Part shown: positions 47,659 through 59,118 of the stretch, piece after piece
Layout of the letters: each line of letters begins with the position of its first letter
Position numbering within the stretch: the first letter of the stretch is position 1
Assembly (NCBI RefSeq): GCF_030272615.1
Contig: NC_081410.1
Span: 573,635,241-573,699,240, forward strand
Reading direction: 5' to 3'
From: Cryptomeria japonica
Taxonomy: Eukaryota; Streptophyta; Pinopsida; Cupressales; Cupressaceae
DNA: 64,000 nucleotides
Position numbers and translations under genes: made by a program
Notes under the pieces: model-generated
Seen by the model: the letters and a program-made list of their open reading frames with translations, nothing else
Databases searched by the model: none
Told to the model about the DNA's origin: nothing

Positions 47659-48930
47659 CTAAATAATACAGGATACCGAATAGAATTTCAGAAAGGAATT
47701 GTCAAAGTTCATAACAAGCATGGAAAGTTAGCTGCTACTGGGACACAAACAAAAGGTAATACATTTCATCTTGACTCAACTCGGAACAAGTGTCTTTATG
47801 CAAAGATAGATGATACCTGGTTATGGCATAAAAGGTTTTGTCATGTAAATTTTGATAATCTGATCAAAATAAGTAAGAAGCACTGAGTAAGAGGTCTACC
47901 GAGTCTGGAAAAACCTAAGAATGCTATGTGCTGAGGATGCCAGATGGGTAAGATGACAAGATCAAGCTTTACAAGTAAGTCTTACACTTCTAAAGGAATT
48001 TTAGATCTAGTACATACTAATCTTTGTGGTCCTATGAAAGTTCAAAGTTATTATGGTGATAAATATTTCATATTATTTGTGGATGATTACTCAAGAATGA
48101 TGTCAGTCATGTTTTTAAAAGAGAAATCAGAAGCTTTTCAAATGTTCAAATGGTAGAAGGCAAGAGTTGAAAATGAAATAGGAAGACAACTGAAATGTCT
48201 TAGATCTGATAGAGGAGGATAATTCACTTCTGATGAATTTAACTTATTCAACAATGATCATGGTATAAAGAGGCAAGTATCTGCACCAAGAACACCTTAG
48301 CAAAATGGGATAGCCGAGAGAAGAAACAGATCAATTGTGGATTGTGCTAGAACCCTGATGATAGAAAAGAGGGTACCTCAAACATTTTGGAGAGAAGCAA
48401 TCAACACTACAGTTTACACCCTGAACCAAGTTCAATTGAAGAAAGGAACTATGAAGACACCTTATGAGATCTGGTATGACAAGAAACCTAATGTAAGTTA
48501 CTTTAAAATATTTGGAAGTAGATGCTATGTTCACAAAGATGACAGAAATATAAAGTTTGATCAGAAAAGTGAAGAAGGAACATTTCTTGGTTATTCTTCT
48601 AGAAGTAAAGCATTTAAATGTCTGATCAAATCATCTAACAAAATAGTAGAAAGTGCAAATGTGAAAATTGATGAATTTGTAGAAAGAAATGATGAAGGAA
48701 ATTCCAAAGAACTAGAAGATTATGAAGAATTCGTTTATGTTCAACCAAGAAGTCCTACCGAGAAAGCTACTGAAGAAAATGAAGATAATGTCCAGTTACC
48801 GAGTGATGAAGAAGATCATACAAAACCTACCAAGCCTATATTAGCCAAATATGTCAAAAGACATCATGCATCAAGTCAAATTATAAGAGATAAGGATGAT
48901 CTAGTGATGACAAGGAACAAACTGAGATAG
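47659..48930 (+). pseudogene. Integrase of element E
   Basis: The pre-integrase zinc region (LWHKRFCHVNF and GCQMGKM near 47940) precedes the core. Catalytic residues are recognisable: D in LDLVHTNLCGP (the first D region, HTD reads HTN here), D in CLRSDRGG, E in NGIAERRN (~48305-48330). C-terminal parts YFKIFGSRCYVHKDD and GTFLGYSSRSKAFKC follow. Stops at 48154, 48220 and 48296 fall in otherwise conserved positions. HTN for HTD suggests loss of the first catalytic Asp. Confidence 0.88.
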
Positions 48931-50489
48931 AACACATGTCTAATATCTGAATTTGAACCAAGAATAGTGAAAGAGGCATTTAACAGTGAATCTTGGGTAA
49001 ATGCTATGATAGAAGAGATTGATCAAATCAAGAAGAATGACACATGGACATTGATCCCAAGACTAAAGGACAAAATGTAATCGGTACTAAGTGGATTTTC
49101 ATAAACAAGCTAAATGAGAAAGGCGAAGTCATTTGCAACAAAGCAAGACTAGTTTGCAAAGGCTATGCTCAAGAAGGAATAGATTATGATGAGACTTTTG
49201 CACCTATGGCTAGACTTGAGGGAGTAAGAACATTGTTGGCATATGCTGCTTTCAAAAATTTCAAGGTATATCAAATGGATGTTAAATCTGCATTTTTGAA
49301 TGGTATACTAGAAGAAGAAGTTTACATTGAACAACCTAAAGGATTTGTTAAAGACAAGAGTAAAGATCAGGTATGCAAACTGAACAAAGCTTTATATGGT
49401 CTGAAACAAGCACCTAGAGCATGGTATGAAAGACTGCACTCTTATTTAATCAAGATTGATTATATAAGGACAAGTGAAAACAACAATATGTACATGAAGA
49501 AAGATGAGGACAATGGAATATTGATCTCAGCCATATTTGTTGATGACATTATATTTTGTGGTAATGACTCCTTATGCAAGAATTTTGGAAATGAAATGTG
49601 CAAAGAATTTGAGATGTCACTAATTAGTGAGATAAAGTATTTTATAGGTTTATAGATATTGCAAATGAAAGATGACATTTTCATTACTCAATCCAAGTAC
49701 ATAAAGGAAATCTTGAAGAAATTTGGAATGGAGGATTCTAAACCAATAAGTACTCCTATGACTACAAACTATAAATTATCAAAGAATGATGAATCTGCAT
49801 CTATTAATGAAACACTTTACCGATCTATGATTGGAAAATTGCAATATGTTGTGCATAGTAGACTGGATATAACACATGCAATAGGTATTGTAGCAAGATT
49901 CTCTGCAGATCCCAAGGAGACATAGATGACAACAATCAAGAGAATTTTTAGATACCTGAGAGGCAGTGAAGATTATGGCTTAGTATATGAAAAGTGGAAT
50001 GATTTTGATTTAAAAGTTTATACTGATGCTGATTGGGCAGGCAACATAGATGACAGGAAAAACACAAGTGGTGGAGCTTTCTTTTCAGGAGAAAGACTAG
50101 TGAGTTGGCTTAGCAAGAAACAAGGATGTATCTCACAATCTACAGCAAAAGCTGAATATGTTGCTACAGCATTGAATTGTACCAATATAGCATGGATCAA
50201 ACAACTGTTGGAAGGTATAAATGAAAAATTCACCAAACCAGTAACTATATTCTGTGATAATACTAGTGCCATTAACATTTCAAAGAATCCAGTGATGCAC
50301 TCTAAGATAAAGCATATATCTATAAAGTATCACTATCTTAGAGAAGAAGTTCAAGAGAAGAAAATTGTGCTAGAATATATCAATTCAAAGGAGCAATTAG
50401 CAGATATCTTCACAAAGCCATTGCCAAGGGACACTTTTGAGTATCTCAGAAGCAAGTTAGGGGTCCTACCCCTATCTTCTACTCACTAA
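48931..50489 (+). pseudogene. Reverse transcriptase and RNase H of element E
   Basis: RT: ESWVNAMIEEIDQIKKNDTW, then VIGTKWIFINKLNEKGEV, ARLVCKGYAQEGIDYDETF, QMDVKSAFLNG, YGLKQAPRAWYERL and the FVDD catalytic motif at 49536-49547. RNase H: VYTDADWAGNIDDRKNTSGG, QSTAKAEYVAT, IFCDNTSAI, KHISIKYHYLRE and QLADIFTKPLP, ending at 50489. Stops at 49078 (with a frame change), 49653 and 49923 interrupt it. Copia identity is certain. Confidence 0.93.
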
Positions 50490-51023
50490 CCGAGTTCGGT
50501 GAAAGCATCAATTCGATGAATCTATAGAATATTATGTGTGGATTGATGCTGATTTACGCACTTTAGGAGGTCACCTAAAGGTGTGTAGGAAAGTGAATAG
50601 AGACAAGTTACTTTGACCAAGACTAAGATGTTACACAGCAAGGCAAATCACTTCACAGAGGAAGAAATCATGATTTAGTTCTTTTACTTTTTTGGCATTG
50701 TTGTCAAAGGGGGAGAAGACTAAATGGTTGAAAGGCTAAATGGTTGACTGAATGAAAGCCCTGAATTATGGAAATAATAGAAGACTAATGACAGGGGAAG
50801 TAGATTGCAAAAATGGAGAAAACTAAATGCAAGTCAATAGCTCAGAAGCCTAATGAAAATGAAGAAGACTTCAGAAGATTTTAACAGATCAAGGATAACA
50901 GGAGATGTCTGATAGCAATTTGAACCCGAATCAATTTGAATATCTTGTTGGTACTACCATTTAATTATTGGTTTTGTCATCAATGCCAAAGGGGGAGATT
51001 GTTGACATTACAGTAAGAAAGAT
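50490..51023 (+). other. 3' non-coding region and polypurine tract of element E
   Basis: Non-coding 3' part. The PPT CCAAAGGGGGAGAT ends at 50999. It is followed by an LTR-like start TGTTGACATTACAGTAAGAAAGAT of 24 bp and only then by the LTR start TGTTGGC at 51024. Confidence 0.8.
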
Positions 51024-52537
51024 TGTTGGCATTTCAATATCAGGAGATTCTTGATATTCGGTAAGGATATTGAGAAGGTTGTTGAAGATTATTGATATAA
51101 CTGAAGAAGGATGATAACTATCTTTATAACATTATTTTGTCATTGATGTCAAGAGATTGATTATCTAATTCAGTATGATGTTGTCATATCTTGAGAAGAT
51201 TGATTTGAAGAGAATTAAGATGTCCCTAAAGACACAAAAAGAATGTGATGAATAAGGGGAGAAATAAGTTATTCAATGGGCAACTATTACTGAGTTAGAC
51301 AATGATGAGATCATGATGTTTAGATTGTTTTGATGTCCTACATATGTTGTTGATTGTAAGGTTAATACTATACTATGTCACCGAGCAAAGAACCTAGTCA
51401 GTAAACCCTAAAGAACCGAGTCAGTAAACCCTAAGGTTATCGATAACGGTTAATGAAGGCAAAATGTCTACTAAGTAAAGTTTAGTATTTACCGAGTTAC
51501 AACCAAGTTATGATAGTGCGCATGGGATGGATAAAAGCATTATTTAATGAAGGACAATGATTAGCTGGAGATGTATAAATAATTGGTATGTCGTGCATGA
51601 AGTTTGTTAAGGATCTATGGCAAAGGAAAATCGGTAGGAAGATCTACAATGCAGATTAAACCATAATAACCTTATCCGAGTTCCAAGAAAGGACTACAAG
51701 TCCCGAGGTAAGGTAAAACATTTTTAGATTGAAGGATACATTGAACCTAGTCAAGTTTGAAGATCTGATGGCTAAGATTGATCATGGGAAATGTGATCAA
51801 GGAGATCAAGCAGTTAGCAATTGTTTATAAATGAGGAATTGTTGATAAACAATGTATGCGAGCAAGTGTATACACAGGGATGCTACATAGTGATTACCAA
51901 GCACAAAAGCTTGAAGACCTGTTTGAATAACAGAGTAGAGAGCACAACAGAGGGACATATAAGTCCTATGACTAGATTGTTTTGAGAAAATAAGAATCTA
52001 CTTTAGCATTTTAGATGTGAAGTTGCAGATAGATTTGTATTACTATTATTTTGTAAGTGATAGAAAATCTCTTAACCGAGTGGACTTAATAGTCTTATAT
52101 GTAAACCCTCTAGCAAGGTAACATTCTAAGTGGGTGTTTGAAATCCTTTGGCAAGGTCACTTCTATAAAAGTGAAGATCCTAACAGATCTGAGGGAAATC
52201 CCTTAATTGGGTCACATCTAGCAATGTGTTTGTAATCTTTAACAAGATTTGCTTTTAACCGAGCATACTCTAGAAGAGTATATTTCTTAGTGGGTATAAA
52301 ATCCCACAGTTGTTTTTCCCTATTTGGGTTTCCATGTTAAATCTAGTGTTATGAGTGTTACTATGATTATGTGTTCATAAGTTTGCATGTTTAGCAATTT
52401 TGGTTGTATTGTTGAAGTATAAGTTACCGAGGTTGAATCTATTGTTTTTATGGAAGTTTAAGTTTGTATGATTCACCCCCCCTCTCATCTTGTTAGCTAT
52501 TGGCATCTGTACTTTACATTAAGTATCATAACTATCA
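51024..52537 (+). repeat. 3' LTR of element E (1,514 bp)
   Basis: Collinear with the 5' LTR. One visible indel is a duplicated GAACCTAGTCAGTAAACCCTAAA-type segment near 51410. Ends AACTATCA before the GGTCA duplication. Confidence 0.93.
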
Positions 52538-52542
52538 GGTCA

Positions 52543-53600
52543 GCCATGGACAAATCAGTCTTCTGGATATCAACAACCTATGCAGTAGCCACAACCACCT
52601 ACAATAATGCCTCCTCCTGCAACCATTACTGTCCCACCTAAACCCACACAGTTGCCCACTCAACCAATGTCGAATCCTAATAGAAAATATCAGCAACAAC
52701 AATAGGTTTATTCAGCTAATTGTAATCAATATCCAACCTATTCTCTATCTATAAGTGATATTCACCTCAGATCTGGGACAACTTTGCCTAACCTGTCCCC
52801 ACTAGTTATAACTGAGATACCACAAGAACAAGAAATCTCTAGTCCAACAATCCAAATACCTCAAAATCAGCAAATATCTCCATTTCCTCATAGGTTGCAA
52901 GCAAAAGAGATTCTTTCAGAACAGGAACAAAGTTTTGATATTATAGATTAGCTGAAACACTTATGTGTTAAAATTCCATTGTTACAAGCTATTAAGGATG
53001 TCACTGTGTACAGTAAGGCACTTAAGGAAGCATGTCTAAATAATCCTGGTAGAAAGAAAAAAGACCTGCAAACAGTGCATGTAAAGGGTCAATTGGCTGA
53101 TATCATGTTAGGAAAAGTTTCAATTCCTCAGTATGCTGATCCCGGTAGCCCTATTGTGAATATAGTCATCAATGGCACTTAGATAAAGAATGCTTTGATA
53201 GATTTGGGAGCATCTATTAATGTCATGAAAATGGATATTATGTAAAGGCTTGAAATAACTAGTCTCAGACCTACACCTATTGTCCTACAACTTGTTGATA
53301 TTTCCATAGTTTGACCTGATGGTATGATTGAAGATATAGTTGTTTCTTTAGATTCTTGGGAATACCTACAGACTTTATGATCCTGTCTCCTAAGTCCACA
53401 TTGGGAGGGTATCCAATGATTTTGGGAAGACCTTGGCTTGCAATAGCTGATGCATATATTGGATGCTGGTCAGGGGATATGACTATCTCAGATGGAAATA
53501 CTACCAAAATTTTAGCTTTGTATTCTCCCGCTCAACCCCAATTTGATCAACAACAAGCCGTTTGGCCTAACTCGGGAGAAGAATTTGAAGAATGATTTGA
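52543..53600 (+). pseudogene. Gag tail and protease of element D
   Basis: Resumes after element E with a Gln/Pro-rich Gag tail, then LPLLQAIKDVTVYSKALKE-like sequence (LLQAIKDVTVYSKALKE at 52980 onward) and the protease region with ADPGSPIVNIVING and ALIDLGASINVM (53198 onward). MILGRPWLAIADAYIG follows in a neighbouring frame, so a frameshift lies near 53365. TAG stops at 52950, 53180 and 53243 read as Gln codons in the family. Confidence 0.82.
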
Positions 53601-53841
53601 CTCTATCAATCACCTTATGATGATTAATAGAGGACCATTCATCCAACTTCATGATGATGACTTAATTCTCTATAACATTCTGACAAATGAGTTAAGACAA
53701 GAGTAGCAGTCGCGAGAGTTAGTATCAAATGTGTCAAAATCAGACTTTCCTACAGCCACTGATATACTGCATACTATGTTGGCATAGGACATCTGCACTT
53801 CTTATTTTTTTGAAGTATCTCAAATTGATCTTACTATCAAA

Positions 53842-55290
53842 GTGGAAGTTGATTCAAACAAATATTTGAATATCAACAGTAATCTCACAGAAACCCAAAG
53901 AGTAGCACTTGTGGACTTGCTCAAATGTCATAAACATGCTTTTGCATGGGATTACAAGGACATGCATGGAATTAATCCTATAGTTTGTACCCACCTTATC
54001 TACATAAAAGAAGATAGTAGACCACTTAGATAGCCACAAAGAAGAATCAATCCTGCATTAAGAGAAATAGTTAAAGAAGAATTGCAAAAATTACTAAATG
54101 CTGGATTTATCTGTCCTATTTCAGATAGTCAACGGGTGTCACCTTTAGTGATAGTTCCCAAGAAGGGAGGCAAATGGCAGGTATGTGTGGATTATAGAGC
54201 TTTGAACTTGGCAACCAAAAAGGATCATTTTCCATTACCATTTGTGGATTAGGTATTAGACTCCTTAGCAGGGAAGCGGTACTTCTCATTTCTTGATGGA
54301 TTCAGTGGCTACAACCAGATTCAAATTGCCCCAAAGGATCAAGAAAATACCACATTTACTTTCCCTTGGGGAACATATGCATATTATGTTCTTCCTTTTG
54401 GATTATGTAATGCTCCAGCTACTTTTGAAAAAGTAGTGATAAGCATATTTTCAGATATTTCCCAGGATAACATGGAAATCTATATGGATGATTTTACAAC
54501 CTATGGTTCAGAATTTGAAGAGGCATTGAAGAACCTAAAGAAAGTTTTGTAGCGGTGTGAAGACTACAATTTATCATTGAATAGTTAAAAGTGCTTCATG
54601 ATGATGTAGAAAGGTATAGTTCTTGGTCATCATATCTCTATAAATAGAATACAAGTTGACTCAGTAAAAATAGAAGTCATTCAAAATATCCCTACATCGG
54701 TAAAGCAAAAAGATGTCAGGAGTTTTCTTGGTCATGCTAGATATTATTGAAGGTTTATCAAAGATTTTAGCAAAATTGCAGGTCCGTTATATTCTCTTTT
54801 GACCAAGGGTATGGAATTTAATTGGACTTCCTCATGCAATGAAAATTTCTTGAAGCTCAAACAAGCATTGACCCAAGTACCAGTGCTTAAGGGTCCAAAC
54901 TGGTCCTTACCATTTCATATTCATACAGATACATTAGATTATGCCATAGGAGTAGTTTTGGGATAGAAGATTGACAATTTGGAAATTGGAATTTATTATA
55001 TTAGCAAGAACATGCAAGGGCCTAAGCTTAATTACACTATCACTGAAAAAGAAATGTTAGTAGTTATATATGCACTGAACAAATTCAGGCATTATATAAT
55101 AGGATATCTGATATTTGTGCATATTGATCATACCGCAATCAGATATCTCATGAATAAACCTTCAATTGCAGGAAGATTGGCTCATTGGTTATTGTTGATG
55201 TAGGAATTTGATATTATAGTTGTTGATAAATCAGGAAATTCCAATGTGGTTGCAGATGATCTTTCTAGGCTTCAATTGTAGGATGATCCT
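53842..55290 (+). pseudogene. Reverse transcriptase and RNase H of element D (Athila-like)
   Basis: RT motifs in order: RRINPALREIVKEELQKLL, VIVPKKGGKWQVCVDYRALN, KKDHFPLPFV, FLDGFSGYNQIQIAPKDQ, LPFGLCNAPATFEK and catalytic YMDD at 54481-54492. RNase H: FHIHTDTLDYAIGVVLG, LNYTITEKEMLVVIYALNKF, VHIDHTAIRYLMNKPSIAGR and SGNSNVVADDLSRL. Stops at 54031, 54250, 54550, 54588, 54607, 54964, 55201 and 55279 are mainly TAG, at places where the family has Gln. Confidence 0.9.
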
Positions 55291-55399
55291 ATAGCCATAG
55301 ATGATGCTTTTCTAGATGAACATTTGTTCCTTATAAAAGCACACACTCCCTGGTATGCTGATATTGCCAATTATTTAGCTACTCATAAAATGCCAATTC

Positions 55400-56590
55400 A
55401 TTTCTCCTAAAGAAAGAAGATTGTTAGTTGAGAAAAGCTTTAACTTCTCATGGATTGCTGATTGTTTATTTTATACTGGACCTGACCAAGTCATGAGAAG
55501 ATGTTTTAGAGAGGATGAAACATATGATATCCTTCATGCATCCCATGATGAGCCATGTGGAGGACATTTTGCTACTAAAAGAACAAAACTTAAAATATTG
55601 GGCACATGATATTATTGACCAACATTATATAAGGATGCAACACAATACACTAGGAAATGTTATAGATGCCAGCACATGGGTAGGCCTACTAAATCTAATG
55701 AAATTTCATTATATCCAAAGATATTAGTTGCACCATTTGATAAATGGGGATTGATTTTGTTGGACCAATTGATCCTCCTTCCAAAGGAAAATCTTATATT
55801 TTGGTATGTACTGATTATGTCACCAAATGGGTGGAAGCAGGAGCTATGACACATGCATGAGATAATAAAGTGGCTAAATTTCTCTATGAAGAAATGTTTA
55901 CTAGGTATGGAGTTTCAAGGGAGATTGTTTTAGACCAAGGACCACAATTTACTTCCACATTGATTGTAGCATTGGTTAATGAATACAATATCAGGCACAG
56001 AAAGTCTACCACTACCATCCACAAGAAAATGGTCAAGTAGAAGTCACAAATAGGGATCTAGAAGCCATTCTTACTAAAACAGTAGTTGTTCATAAAAAAT
56101 ATTGGTCTCAAAGACTTTCTAAAGCCATTTTGGCATACAGAACAACATGGAAGATACCAATTAGTTTTACACCTTTTGAAATAGTGTATGTAAAAACATC
56201 AATGATGCCTATTGAGTTTGAGAACAAAACTCTAAGAACAACTCTACAATTAAATATGACACTTTCTGAAGCACAAAGAGACCACATTCACCAATTGAAT
56301 GCTTTGGATGAGTGGAGAAAGATGGTTGTCCAACAAACAAAACTTATTCAAAATCAGAGAGCTAAGTGGCATCATAAGTACATAAAGGAGAAGAAATTTC
56401 AAGCAGGTGATTGGGCGTTGCTATATGATTCTATATATAAGGATAATATGGGAAAGTTGTAGATAAGATGGTTAGGCCCATATGAGATAGAATAAGTTTT
56501 AAAAAATGGAGCAGTTTTCTTGACCACTATTGATCTAGTTCGATTCAATCTTTTAGTAAATGGTCATCGACTACGCGTGTGTCATAAGAC
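55400..56590 (+). pseudogene. Integrase of element D
   Basis: The zinc region HASHDEPCGGHFATKRT...CYRCQHMGRPTKSN is followed by the core: [43 protein letters not shown] and HPQENGQVEVTN (~56008-56050), so the D-D-E set is present across three frames. The C-terminal part has FQAGDWALLYDS and VNGHRLRVCHK. Frameshifts lie near 55610 and 55995, and stops at several points. It ends about 56605. Confidence 0.88.
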
Positions 56591-56609
56591 TGCAACCAAA
56601 GAATAGTTC

Positions 56610-56804
56610 ATGCAACAATTCACTAGTCAAGATCAAACATCAATTCCTACAGCAACTGGTGAAGTTTCTACAACAAATAGAGAAGTTCCTTCAGCAACCA
56701 GAGAAGTTCCTTTAGCAACTGAAGAAGTTCCTACAACAACTGAAGGAAGCATTAAGGGCGTGCTTCTTGCAGCTTCTGCAGGGAACATTCCTAACACTCA
56801 ATAA
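56610..56804 (+). pseudogene. C-terminal repeat region after integrase of element D
   Basis: Open stretch with repeated EVP units (GEVSTTN, REVPSAT, REVPLAT, EEVPTTT) spaced 7-8 residues. It follows the integrase C-terminus in the same frame after one stop (TAG at 56605), so it was probably the polyprotein tail. Similar Pro/Thr-rich tails follow integrase in other plant elements. No function can be assigned. Confidence 0.5.
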
Positions 56805-57334
56805 ATTATTCAAGCATCATTTCATAAAGATATTTCCATGTCTTATGGAAATATTATTCTCCATTAATAATTTTTCCATCCACGTCATCCCACTTCATTT
56901 CTTTGTCTATCATTTCATTCGCGTCACATCATTTTATTTCATCCTTCCTTTTAGATAACCGTTTCATGTTGCATTTATTGGCAAGACTATACGTATGTAC
57001 ATAGCTTATTATTTATTAATTATAATTTTTTTGTTTTACTATGATTATTACCTATTTCAAATCCGCATACACTTCCCTCTATCCTTTCCACATGTGTGGA
57101 CACATGTCATAATAAGTTGGGGGGGTGTTTTATGGTCTGGTTTCCAAGTTAAGTAATTATCCGTCCTTGTCAGTAACTTGATTTGATTTGCCTAGCATCA
57201 TTCTCTTGAGTGAGAAATGTATTCTGTCACCGAAACTAGAAGTAAGGAATTTTCAATAAAATACTTTCAGTTCTGTAGATTTCTTCAGGCCCTCAATCTC
57301 AGCTACGGAAATTATTTTGTGAGTTGAAATAGTC
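56805..57334 (+). other. Non-coding region with an upstream polypurine-like tract in element D
   Basis: AT-rich non-coding sequence. AATAAGTTGGGGGGGTGTTTTATGG at 57111-57135 looks like a PPT followed by TG, about 700 bp before the true 3' PPT and LTR. Confidence 0.6.
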
Positions 57335-57814
57335 ATGGGTGGAGATCCTATCTGCCATGAACTTGTAATTCATGACACGTTGTTGCAGGATGTCCTATGT
57401 GAGCATTGTTTCTAGGTGCATTGGTGGATTGATTATTTTATGAAAATAATAGATTACAATGACGAAATTGCTTCTAAATTTATGTGTTCATTCAATGAAG
57501 GAGAGGCTTATGTTAAGGGATTGAGGGTTATTGCTACAAAACAATGAATAGTTGAATTTACTGGGTTGTTGTAGGAAGGAGAGCTATTTATTGAATCTAA
57601 GAATGCACGACGCGCTAGGGCAGAATTTACACACCCCACAGATGGACCTCTAACGGTGGACAAACAGGAAGCTTGATGGGCCAGACTAGAAAAAATGAAG
57701 GGATTTTATTGGAATTTGGGTTTAGGAGGGACATGTCAATGAACTATTGGTGACTTGCAAATTAGTGCTCGAATCAGAAAATTTCCTCTTGCTGGAGGAT
57801 CAGCAAGACACTAG
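57335..57814 (+). pseudogene. Decayed extra ORF in the env position of element D
   Basis: Starting from ATG 57335, a single frame of about 160 codons runs to a TAG touching the PPT. It has five internal stops (57410-57412, 57545-57547, 57572-57574, 57674-57676, 57740-57742; TAG or TGA) but no frameshift. The text has protein character: YFMKIIDYNDEIASKF, EGEAYVKGLRVIATKQ, VEFTGLL*EGELFI and NARRARAEFTHPTDG. I recall similar LRVPVTEERIAEVTGLPQEGE-like strings in plant retroelement extra ORFs, but cannot confirm. There is no obvious signal peptide or membrane segment, so it is not a clear envelope gene. Confidence 0.55.
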
Positions 57815-57825
57815 GTTGGGGGGCA
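57812..57825 (+). other. Polypurine tract of element D
   Basis: TAGGTTGGGGGGCA immediately before the 3' LTR start TGATGAGATGAG; the TAG stop of the extra ORF overlaps its first bases. Confidence 0.75.
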
Positions 57826-59113
57826 TGATGAGATGAGATATTAGCTCCTTTTATTCCTAGAACTAATAAGTTTTTGTCATGTTTTAAATTGTATAATGGG
57901 ATGGTAATTAGCTATTAGTATTAGACTATATGCATTTCAGACATCAGCTAAACCCATTAAATCATGTTTTGTCTTTGCCAATTAATCATGTTGCCATGCT
58001 AGTTATTCCTGTAGCCATGTGATTTGTTCCTGTTGCCATATAGATTGTCATAGTAGAGATCATGTGTGAAATAAATAAGTGTTATGATTAATTAAAATAG
58101 ATATGTATATGTTTGTATGTTCTCTCTTTTCAATTGTAGGAATAAATAAGATGTTGCAGAGAAGGTTGTCATGTCACATCGAGAAGGCATCTTGAGTTAT
58201 TCAAGGGGCGACTAAAAGTTCAAATCAATGAAGAGGATAATGGGCATGAGGAACAAGAAACAAGTAGTAGGGCATGCAAGACTCATTTATGTTTGAATTT
58301 AGTGAGCATCAATCTTGTAATACCACCACGTTATATTCTTGGTTGTGGTTTGGTGTAGATCCACATTTTTAGTGGCTTAACTCTGACTATTCTCCTTCAT
58401 GAATGTTATCTGCCTCTTCTCATCGACATGATCTTAATTGTAGGAAGTTGTTGTTTTCTTTTAAATAAGTGTCCCCGCATCCTCTCTGAGGTTAGAAAGA
58501 GAGAGAGGGACAAAGAGTAGAACATTTAGAAATAAAGTTGCAAGTGTTTAGTTTTCTTTCATTCTGAATGATGTATCGACTTTTAAAAACAATGAATAAA
58601 GTTATGTTATTATGAGCACTTAGAGTTATTTTGGAAGCTTGAATACACTCATCCAAAGGGGCCCACTTGGTGAGTGATCCTTTGTGTTTGTTAAATTTAG
58701 CTTTCCTTTTCTGCCGCAGTAGATGTCTTGGCATTGACTATTCCTGTAGCTACTAGAAATAGATTCATTGACTGTTCTTGTAGCCAAAGAAAATAAAGTA
58801 ATTCTTGCTTGACAGATTTGGGCCTAGTTAACATTTTTTTAAATGATTTTTATGTTAATGCAGAGTTTTCTTGTAGCCATTCAGTTGTTTTAATTCTTGC
58901 TTGCTTTTCCCAAATTTTAGTTGCTGTAGTAATGTAGGATAGCTATCATAGGAACTTAGTGCATATATAATGCAGACCCATTTCAAGTAATATGTCCTTG
59001 GGTTGAAAATCAAATGAACTTCAGTTATGGAGATAATAACTTCATAGAGTGAATGTCCAAACTTTGGGTTGAGACTTTAACTAAAGTTATTATTCTTATT
59101 GGTGGAGCAACCA
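57826..59113 (+). repeat. 3' LTR of element D (1,288 bp)
   Basis: Uninterrupted copy of the LTR split on the left at 17250/42529. It supplies the empty-site sequence (TTAATTGTAGGAAGTTG near 58433-58450) that proves the insertion point of element A. Ends GCAACCA before AGTCA of the satellite. Confidence 0.9.
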
Positions 59114-59118
59114 AGTCA

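Larger units (their letters stand above)
44748..52537 (+). mobile_element. Element E: Ty1/copia retrotransposon nested in D
   Basis: LTRs 44748-46240 and 51024-52537, perfect GGTCA duplications (44743-44747, 52538-52542), PBS TGGTATCAGAGC, and the copia order Gag, protease, integrase, RT, RNase H. The coding region runs 46306-50489 with about ten stops, mostly TAG. The LTRs are closely similar by eye, so this insertion is younger than D. Confidence 0.93.
16632..59113 (+). mobile_element. Element D: Athila-like Ty3/gypsy retrotransposon, split by nested insertions
   Basis: Own parts: 5' LTR 16632-17250 plus 42529-43204, gag 43326-44742 plus 52543 onward, pol to about 56590, extra ORF 57335-57814, 3' LTR 57826-59113. 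The ends sit in satellite with a near-perfect 5-bp duplication (GGTCA 16627-16631, AGTCA 59114-59118). The array runs in phase across it (type A before, type B after). A PBS starting TGGCGCC, a gag starting MHRRRRDAQG, protease LIDLGASINVM and RT with YMDD fit the Athila lineage. All coding parts carry stops and frameshifts, so it is dead as a protein source. It is the oldest insertion of the nest because A and E lie within it. Confidence 0.85.

Noticed and set aside
57335-57814. Calling the extra ORF of element D an envelope gene
   Set aside because: Position alone fits; there is no hydrophobic signal or transmembrane stretch or surface-protein motif.
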